Source: Gemmatimonadales bacterium UBA7889 (GTDB taxonomy: Bacteria; Gemmatimonadota; Gemmatimonadetes; Longimicrobiales; Gaopeijiaceae). From it: DNA of 11,608 bases. Below are positions 7,286 through 11,608 of this stretch, piece by piece (within the stretch, counting starts at the first letter, position 1; each line of letters starts with the position of its first letter). The DNA is taken from contig DLRL01000047.1 in assembly GCA_002501085.1 (NCBI GenBank), positions 1 to 11,608 on the forward strand. The letters run 5' to 3'. A program made the position numbers and the translations under genes. The notes beneath the pieces were generated by a model that ran no database searches, had not been told where the DNA came from, and saw only the letters and a program-made list of their open reading frames with translations.

Positions 7286-7930
7286 TCAGCTGACACCGCG
7301 TTGAGGATACAAGAACCTCAACGTACCGCTATCTGCATCGGAAAACGGAGAGGCCAGCCTAATGTCATCCCAAGCGTCGAGTTTTTCCCTGAAACGCATG
7401 AAGTATCCAACAAAATCTCCCCCATATTGGAACGTGTACATAATATCTGAGAAAGCAGCGGTATGGGGTAACCCAAACGCATGGCCTAACTCATGAACAC
7501 ACGTCAGATAAACGACGGTATCCCTGAACAGCGGATCGAGCCTCCCCGTCTGTGCAATATCGAGTCCGAGGCTTTCAGTGTCCGGATGTACAAACACATC
7601 AGCAGCCAGCCGCCCATCGACCATCCTTGCTCTCATTTCACCGTACATACCCTCTCCCGCGGCTACCCAATAGACACGAATCGTCGCCGACTCTTCCGGA
7701 CCAGGCACCATTTCCAAAGAAGGATTGGTTTGCCGAGCCCACGCCTCAAGTGCCCATTCGGCCAAGACCCGATCTCCTTCCTTGAATCCGGACTCTTTTG
7801 AGCCTTCGGAAATGAAGTAAGTCAGGGGCTCCGACACATCCAGCTTCCAGACCCCTTGCTGGGAACTCACCGTGACCGGAGCGATAAGGGTTACGCCTGC
7901 AAACATCAGGGCGAGGTAAGAGAGCTTCAC
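7286..7930 (-). CDS. Secreted matrixin-like zinc metalloprotease
   Basis: A 214-residue metzincin. The zinc site HELGHAFGLPH is at 146-156 (His146, His150, His156 as ligands, Glu147 as general base), followed by SDIMY with the Met-turn Met164, the pattern of matrixin/M10-like proteases. The rest fits: an N-terminal extended strand with LTYFI, a helix (DRVLAEWALEAWARQT), a strand (ATIRVYWVA), and the edge strand (DVFVHPD) before the active-site helix. I chose GTG at 7930: it gives a textbook signal peptide (KLSYLALMFAGVTLIAPVTVSS) and lies 7 bases after the amidase stop with a weak AGG six bases upstream. A longer reading to 8017 would overlap the amidase gene by about 80 bases and put basic junk ahead of the signal. 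There is no obvious propeptide cysteine switch. It probably cleaves peptides or proteins in the periplasm or outside; substrate unknown. Confidence 0.88.
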   Translation of the reverse strand: MKLSYLALMFAGVTLIAPVTVSSQQGVWKLDVSEPLTYFISEGSKESGFKEGDRVLAEWALEAWARQTNPSLEMVPGPEESATIRVYWVAAGEGMYGEMRARMVDGRLAADVFVHPDTESLGLDIAQTGRLDPLFRDTVVYLTCVHELGHAFGLPHTAAFSDIMYTFQYGGDFVGYFMRFREKLDAWDDIRLASPFSDADSGTLRFLYPQRGVS

Positions 7931-7937
7931 TTTAGAC

Positions 7938-9641
7938 CTAGAGTACGGGATGCCGCTCGTGGAAGCCCGTAGCCTCCTGATATACCCTGGCAAACGCAAG
8001 CAGCGTATCCTCACCATAGATGGACCCCATGAACGCGATGCCCGTCGGAGTTACCTGCTCCGTAAACCCATTAGGCACCACCACGACCGGGTGACCTGTC
8101 ATACTGGTAAGCGGATTGATCGACCGCCAAGGAGCCACTAGGACATCGATTCCGTCCAGTGCCTGTGCCAGTTCTTCCATAAGCAGCATGCGAATGCGGT
8201 TGGCTTGCAGGTATTCGACCGCAGGCACGAGTTGTGACACACGTAACTCTCCACGGTGGTTTTGTCTCCGAAGCCCTTCGTCCTGGCCGGATCGTGTGAA
8301 TTCAGCAAACCCGGCTGCCCGCTCGACATACTCGATGAAATAGGTCAGGTCGTTACGTGGAATCTCTACAGCCTCGAGCGAGAATCCCATCCCCTGCAGT
8401 GTACTGAGCGTAGCCGCGGCATTGGCCCTGTCCTCTTCACTCCGCCGTGATTGTTCCTCCTCGAAGGCAGATGCGAAATAGCCTATACGTAGTGCGCTTA
8501 GATCCACCTCTCCATCCCAATTGAACGGCACGCCACGCGGCACTGACATGTCCTTCCCGTCTGGGCCTGCGATAGCGTGCAGCACCACAGCACAACCCTC
8601 AGCCGTCCGACACATCGGTCCGATCTTGTCCAGGCTGTAGCCAGCTGCCATCACACCGTAGCGGCTCACACGCCCGAAAGTGGGACGGAGCCCAACTACA
8701 CCACAGCGCACCGCGGGGGAGAGGATGGATCCGCCAGTATCCGTGCCGATAGCAAAGCCCACGAGCCCCGCGGCGGTCGCAGCACCTGAACCTGCAGAAG
8801 AGCCGCTCGAGCCCTGCTCAGGATCCCAGGGGTTGTTTGTGCGTCCACCGAACCAGTTGTCCCCAAAAGCGAGTTCACCTGTAGTAAGCTTAGCCACCAG
8901 AATTGCGCCCGCTTCATCCAAGCGTTCAACCACGGTGGCATCCACATCGAATGATTGATTCTCAAAGGGTGCCGCTCCCCAGGTAGTAGGGTATCCGCGT
9001 GCTGAGATAATGTCTTTCGCACCCCACGGAATTCCGTGTAACGGACCACGGTAGCGTCCATCGGCAATTTCTGTGTCCGCCTGTTCAGCCAGGGTCCGGG
9101 CACGACTCTCGGTGAGCGTTATCACACAGTTCAATGTTGGGTTGTAACGCTTCAATCGACTGATATACATCTCTGTCAACTCGCTGGGTCTCACCTCGCG
9201 GGACTCAATCAGCTGTGCAAGGTCCGTCACCGACCAAAAAGCTACATCTTCCAGGTCGGCAGGACGTGTGACAGGTGACCGTTCTCCCAAGCGCAAAGAT
9301 CCCTCAATATGCTCGAACTCCATACCGGAGACCATCGGAATGAAGTGCAGTGGCGGCATGACAGAATTTTCTAAGGGTGTTGCCCGAATCTCCTCGAAGC
9401 GCTCAAGGCTCTGATTCACCCCATCAACGATCATCTCGAGTTCTTCATCACTAAAATCAAGGCCGGCCACCTGCGCTGCCGTCCTCGTCATCGCCAGAGT
9501 GACTTCCTGTTCTTCGACTTCCTGCATACATCCCCACAAGAGACCGGGCATGAGCGTGGAGGAAAGTCCGATCCCGGAGAAGTATGAGAGAAAGCTGCGC
9601 CGAGATTGCGCGCCATCTTTAACTACGGGGTTTCGCTCCAT
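7938..9641 (-). CDS. Tat-exported amidase (amidase signature family)
   Basis: A 567-residue amidase-signature enzyme. The N-terminus carries SRRSFLSYF (twin arginine at 14-15), a hydrophobic stretch, and LLWGC with Cys38, which could make it a Tat lipoprotein. An unassigned helical region (about 45-130) precedes the catalytic domain. The Ser-cisSer-Lys triad is visible: Lys209 in GIPWGAKD, cis-Ser281 in GSSGSSAGSGAA, and nucleophile Ser305 in GTDTGGSILSPA. The 24-residue spacing between the two serines is the family norm. The motif after the nucleophile reads ILSPA rather than the common IRxPA, and is followed by RCGVVGLRPTFGRVSRYGVMA. The family hydrolyses small amides, aryl amides and peptide amides; the substrate here is open. 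Being exported, it is not the GatA subunit of tRNA amidotransferase. It sits between a MORN-like gene (37 bases upstream) and the protease gene (7 bases downstream), so is almost certainly co-transcribed with them. The Shine-Dalgarno is poor. Confidence 0.92.
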   Translation of the reverse strand: MERNPVVKDGAQSRRSFLSYFSGIGLSSTLMPGLLWGCMQEVEEQEVTLAMTRTAAQVAGLDFSDEELEMIVDGVNQSLERFEEIRATPLENSVMPPLHFIPMVSGMEFEHIEGSLRLGERSPVTRPADLEDVAFWSVTDLAQLIESREVRPSELTEMYISRLKRYNPTLNCVITLTESRARTLAEQADTEIADGRYRGPLHGIPWGAKDIISARGYPTTWGAAPFENQSFDVDATVVERLDEAGAILVAKLTTGELAFGDNWFGGRTNNPWDPEQGSSGSSAGSGAATAAGLVGFAIGTDTGGSILSPAVRCGVVGLRPTFGRVSRYGVMAAGYSLDKIGPMCRTAEGCAVVLHAIAGPDGKDMSVPRGVPFNWDGEVDLSALRIGYFASAFEEEQSRRSEEDRANAAATLSTLQGMGFSLEAVEIPRNDLTYFIEYVERAAGFAEFTRSGQDEGLRRQNHRGELRVSQLVPAVEYLQANRIRMLLMEELAQALDGIDVLVAPWRSINPLTSMTGHPVVVVPNGFTEQVTPTGIAFMGSIYGEDTLLAFARVYQEATGFHERHPVL

Positions 9642-9661
9642 ACCCTAAGTCTGCTTGGGGG

Positions 9662-9685
9662 CCCTATAGATCCGCAACTTAGCCG
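9662..9685 (-). repeat. Short intergenic repeat, copy 1
   Basis: These 24 bases match 10569-10592 at 20 positions, with an 11-base identical core GTTGCGGATCT on the minus strand. This copy straddles the stop codon of the second MORN-like gene. Whether it is a functional element or a relic of duplication is unknown. Confidence 0.45.
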
Positions 9686-10023
9686 GTAGGGCACGGTGGG
9701 TAACTGACTGTCCCACCCTCTTCCAGCCACTCACCACACTGCTCTCCGTCCCTGAATTCTCCCTTACTGATCAGCTGACCGGTCTCGTCATGGTAAAGCT
9801 CATAAGGACCGTGCCACTTCCCCTTCCTCAAGGTCGCCCAAAGTCCAACCATGCTTGGGTTGCGCATGATAAAGACTGGACCTGTGTATGGTTGAAAGGT
9901 TTCCGGTACCAGATAAAGGTCACCCCTCTGAACGAGCTCGTTGAGCTCCATTGGCTCCTGAGCCCTCAGGCCCATTTGGTCAACCGCTGTAAAAGCGAGA
10001 ACGAGTAATAGGGTTCTCTTCAT
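9679..10023 (-). CDS. Small secreted MORN-like protein, second paralogue
   Basis: A 114-residue protein with a Sec signal peptide (MKRTLLLVLAFTAV..., cleavage likely after LRA at 19-21). The mature part has PYTGPV at 45-50, LWATLRKGKWHGPYELYHDETG and LISKGEFRDGEQCGEWLEEGG, and ends in SYPPCPTG. Cys96 and Cys111 keep the spacing of the other copy. It is paralogous to 6890-7261; the pair brackets the amidase and the metalloprotease. No Shine-Dalgarno sequence is visible in front of the ATG: only about 18 A/T-rich bases separate it from the long palindrome upstream, so it may be translated from a near-leaderless or processed transcript, or by readthrough of the terminator. Function unknown; lipid or protein binding on the periplasmic side would be a guess from the repeat type. 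Confidence 0.8.
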   Translation of the reverse strand: MKRTLLLVLAFTAVDQMGLRAQEPMELNELVQRGDLYLVPETFQPYTGPVFIMRNPSMVGLWATLRKGKWHGPYELYHDETGQLISKGEFRDGEQCGEWLEEGGTVSYPPCPTG

Positions 10024-10041
10024 TACTTAATTCTGTAGGCA

Positions 10042-10077
10042 AAGGGGTCCTGGCCGGTTAACCGGCCAGGACCCCTT
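10042..10077 (-). terminator. 36-bp perfect palindrome, likely terminator or attenuator
   Basis: The arm AAGGGGTCCTGGCCGG, a TTAA centre and the exact reverse complement of the arm form a 16-bp GC-rich stem. On the minus strand it follows the four-helix membrane gene by 34 bases and precedes the second MORN-like gene by 18. The bases after the stem are CCCCTTTGCC, so the U-tract is short. The stem is unusually long and perfect and could end transcription of the upstream genes, attenuate the amidase operon, or protect an mRNA end. Confidence 0.7.
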
Positions 10078-10111
10078 CAACAGTTAGTGACCTATCGTGT
10101 GACAATAAAGC

Positions 10112-10483
10112 CTAGGCCGTGTCAGACAGTTTGTCGTACACGAATGCGACAGCCGACCATATCACGAAGATTATGACAACGCTGTACAAAGCTGGCTCCA
10201 ACTCTCGACGCCCAATAATCCAATAGTTGACATCAACGAGTAGAATCTGCGATATCGCGATCACCCACGCCGTATGCATGGCTTGTCCAGACTTTTGGAC
10301 AGCCCAATCAAAGAAAAGAACTGCGATGATCTGGTAGAGGGCCGTACTGAGCATGAGGTTAGCCACGACAGGCTCGAATGCCGGAGCAGGCATCGCAGGA
10401 TTGAAGAAGTTTGTTACTGCGACATAGCCTACGACACATCCAGTGGCCCAAGCACCTATAATCGGTTTGAGTCTATCGCCCAT
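10112..10483 (-). CDS. Small four-helix membrane protein, unknown function
   Basis: A 123-residue protein with hydrophobic segments at about 8-28, 39-60, 69-90 and 98-117, short loops and a charged C-terminus (YDKLSDTA). The N-terminus MGDRLK and the basic GRRELE loop at 91-96 suggest both lie on the cytoplasmic side. There is no motif I recognise. The start is well supported: AAGGGAGA lies at 10491-10498, 7 bases before ATG. A dyad element sits a few bases further upstream. The long palindrome comes right after the stop, so this gene is probably the last of the transcript that starts off the right edge. Confidence 0.65.
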   Translation of the reverse strand: MGDRLKPIIGAWATGCVVGYVAVTNFFNPAMPAPAFEPVVANLMLSTALYQIIAVLFFDWAVQKSGQAMHTAWVIAISQILLVDVNYWIIGRRELEPALYSVVIIFVIWSAVAFVYDKLSDTA

Positions 10484-10500
10484 CGTTGATTCTCCCTTGG

Positions 10501-10523
10501 GCAGCGGACCTGAGGTCTACTGC
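10501..10523. promoter_or_regulatory. Dyad element upstream of the four-helix membrane gene (candidate operator)
   Basis: The 23 bases read GCAG-N2-GACCT-N-AGGTC-N2-CTGC, a dyad with 9 of 11 arm positions symmetric. It lies 18-40 bases before the start codon, just upstream of the ribosome binding site, where a repressor site or a 5' mRNA hairpin would sit. No clear promoter boxes are visible next to it. Confidence 0.4.
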
Positions 10524-10568
10524 TCTCTTGTGGAAAGAACAAACTACTAGGCTAATTCTGACCCTGTA

Positions 10569-10592
10569 CCCTGGAGATCCGCAACCTAGGCG
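10569..10592 (-). repeat. Short intergenic repeat, copy 2
   Basis: Matches 9662-9685 at 20 of 24 bases. It lies in the 185-base gap (10484-10668) between the 42-residue gene and the four-helix gene. Apart from this repeat and the dyad nearer the start codon I see nothing convincing in that gap. Confidence 0.45.
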
Positions 10593-10668
10593 GGTGCGCC
10601 AGACAAGATCAGAACAGCCCTCTTAACAGGATTACTGGGCTTTGCTTTCTACTGGGGTTAGCCGATCT

Positions 10669-10797
10669 CTATGAGGCTACGCTAACGAGCCAGGTCAATA
10701 GCTCTCGTTCGATATACTCGGCGACACCGGGTACGAATAGAACGATGAGTATGACGGCAATCATTATTCCACCGATAATCCACTGGTACTTTTTCAT
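10669..10797 (-). CDS. 42-residue single-helix membrane protein (small ORF)
   Basis: ATG at 10797-10795 overlaps the TGA of the upstream gene as ATGA, and the frame stays open for 42 residues to a TAG at 10669. The protein starts MKKYQW, then has one strongly hydrophobic segment at about 7-23 (IIGGIMIAVILIVLFVP), and ends in a short amphipathic stretch (VAEYIERELLTWLVSVAS). The layout, a basic N-terminus, one helix and an amphipathic tail, is that of many small inner-membrane proteins that bind a larger partner. The 4-base overlap is strong positional evidence for translation. The obvious partner is the membrane-anchored split-barrel-like protein encoded just before it. It is too short for most gene finders and may be unannotated in relatives. 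Function unknown. Confidence 0.65.
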   Translation of the reverse strand: MKKYQWIIGGIMIAVILIVLFVPGVAEYIERELLTWLVSVAS

Positions 10798-11336
10798 CTG
10801 AGGCTTCCTGTAACATCTGAGTCTGGTGGGGCCAACTCGAAAAGCCACGTCGTCCCTGCTTCTATCGTAGCAGGTGTCAGTCCAGACCTATACTTGCGGT
10901 TGAATTCTGCAGTTACACCCTCAACTTCGCTACCAGTCATTATACGTACGAGATGGCGCTCATACCTCTTGCCATCAATACGAACGATAGCCCGCCCATC
11001 TCGTTCCGCTTGCGCAGGCCACCTCTTCCATAGGCGTCCGATAGTGCTGCCCATGTATCCAGACACGACATAGATCTTCCCCTCGTGTTCGGCTACCCAG
11101 ATCAAGCGGGACCGAGGGGGATCGAGGAGCTGGAGCTCGATGGTTCCTATATTGCGTACGAAAGTCCAATCCGGCTCTGGGTCTGTTACCAGCTCACCAG
11201 CCACAAGGCGCCCACCAGCGAAAACTGTAGATGGTCCGTCAGAATTACGTTCCGAAACCGACAGAGTAGCAATCGCAACGACCGGAATCAGGATAAGTAC
11301 TCCAATCACCATCAATAATTTTCGAACGATGTTCAT
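10794..11336 (-). CDS. Membrane-anchored split-barrel-like protein, unknown function
   Basis: A 180-residue protein with one N-terminal hydrophobic helix (about 7-27, after MNIVRK) and a soluble domain, probably periplasmic. The domain has the sequence rhythm of FMN-binding split-barrel proteins (the F420/nitroreductase and pyridoxamine-oxidase-like group): GGRLVAGELVTDPEPDWTFV, TIELQLLDPPRSRLIWVAEHEGKIYVVSG, then RAIVRIDGKRYERHLVRI and a C-terminal helix with EVEGVTAEFNRKYRSG. A cofactor site cannot be identified, so the fold call is moderate and any enzymatic role is a guess. AGGGGG sits about 11 bases before the ATG, rather far. The gene lies 44 bases after the protein cut by the right edge, and its stop overlaps the start of the 42-residue membrane protein, so the two are probably made together. 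Confidence 0.65.
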   Translation of the reverse strand: MNIVRKLLMVIGVLILIPVVAIATLSVSERNSDGPSTVFAGGRLVAGELVTDPEPDWTFVRNIGTIELQLLDPPRSRLIWVAEHEGKIYVVSGYMGSTIGRLWKRWPAQAERDGRAIVRIDGKRYERHLVRIMTGSEVEGVTAEFNRKYRSGLTPATIEAGTTWLFELAPPDSDVTGSLR

Positions 11337-11380
11337 GGTTCACATGCCCCCTATGACCTTTGCGTCTCTAGACAGAACGG

Positions 11381-11608
11381 CTATGGGATAACTAGACCTG
11401 AGCCTTGGGCTAGACCATGAATTTCGCAATGGTTCGCACCTTCTGGGTTGGTGAAGTCAAAATTAATGAAGGCCAAGCACTTCAGCTCCAATTCAGACTC
11501 TTCTAGATATTTCATCATAGCGTTGTAATCGGGACCATCGTTCGTTAAGTGCTGATGAATGCCATCGCTTGAGTAGACCTGTTCTTTTGGTGTGCCCGAA
11601 AGATCTTG
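11381..11608 (-). CDS. C-terminal end of an unrecognised protein (cut by right edge)
   Basis: On the minus strand one frame is open from the right edge to a TAG at 11381-11383, giving the last 75 residues of a longer protein. It reads QDLSGTPKEQVYSSDGIHQH, continues through YNAMMKYLEESELELKCLAFIN and DFTNPEGANHCEIHGLAQ, and ends GSGLVIP. The mix of residues is that of a soluble globular protein, and the other two minus frames are broken here, which supports it as coding. I do not recognise the family. It is followed 44 bases later by the split-barrel-like gene on the same strand, so it is probably upstream in the same operon. Confidence 0.6.
   Translation of the reverse strand, partial: QDLSGTPKEQVYSSDGIHQHLTNDGPDYNAMMKYLEESELELKCLAFINFDFTNPEGANHCEIHGLAQGSGLVIP

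Noticed and set aside
7931..8017. Longer start for the metalloprotease giving 243 residues
   Set aside because: It would overlap the amidase gene and put a basic, signal-disrupting segment first; GTG at 7930 gives a clean signal peptide.
8696..9103. 135-codon open frame on the same strand as the amidase in another frame
   Set aside because: Covers the catalytic core of the amidase, with low-complexity, motif-free sequence; a shadow of the real gene.
10540..10586. Promoter built from TTGCGG and CAGAAT on the minus strand
   Set aside because: Only the TTG of the -35 box fits and the -10 matches at four bases; the TTGCGG belongs to the short repeat.
1..11608. CRISPR array, tRNA, rRNA, insertion sequence or phage genes
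   Set aside because: No regularly spaced repeats, transposase or integrase motifs, or RNA gene signatures were seen on either strand.

Overview
The window looks like a chromosomal piece from a Gram-negative environmental bacterium with mid-range GC (about 50-55% by eye). A TonB-dependent receptor, a probable outer-membrane lipoprotein, two Tat-signal enzymes (one a probable lipoprotein) and several Sec-signal proteins mean there is an outer membrane and heavy export. The mix of Tat-exported amidase and SDR enzymes, a copper monooxygenase-like protein with a secreted partner, and a DUF4249-like/TonB receptor pair suggests Gemmatimonadota or a related marine or sediment lineage. That placement is an inference from gene content; there is no rRNA or marker gene here.

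Layout: 1-1480 holds two plus-strand genes, the C-terminal part of a type II copper monooxygenase-like protein and a secreted protein that overlaps it by 4 bases. From 1524 to the right edge every gene is on the minus strand and converges on the first pair. In transcription order (right to left) these are: an unrecognised protein cut by the edge (75 residues visible); a membrane-anchored split-barrel-like protein; a 42-residue single-helix membrane protein overlapping it by 4 bases; a four-helix membrane protein; a long perfect palindrome (likely terminator); a small secreted MORN-like protein; a Tat-signal amidase; a matrixin-like zinc protease; a second MORN-like paralogue; a Bax inhibitor-1 family membrane protein; a Tat-signal extended SDR; a TonB-dependent receptor with a TTG start; and a DUF4249-like lipoprotein overlapping the receptor by 4 bases.

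The block from 10023 to 6156 (MORN-like, amidase, protease, MORN-like, Bax inhibitor-1) has gaps of only 7 to about 41 bases and reads as one operon. It combines two exported hydrolases, one for amides and one for peptides, with two secreted paralogues of unknown role. The receptor/lipoprotein pair downstream could import a product, but no substrate can be named from sequence. There are no RNA genes, mobile elements or CRISPR arrays. The least ordinary items are the coupled 42-residue membrane protein, the duplicated MORN-like genes around the hydrolases, the 36-bp perfect palindrome, and several intergenic dyads.
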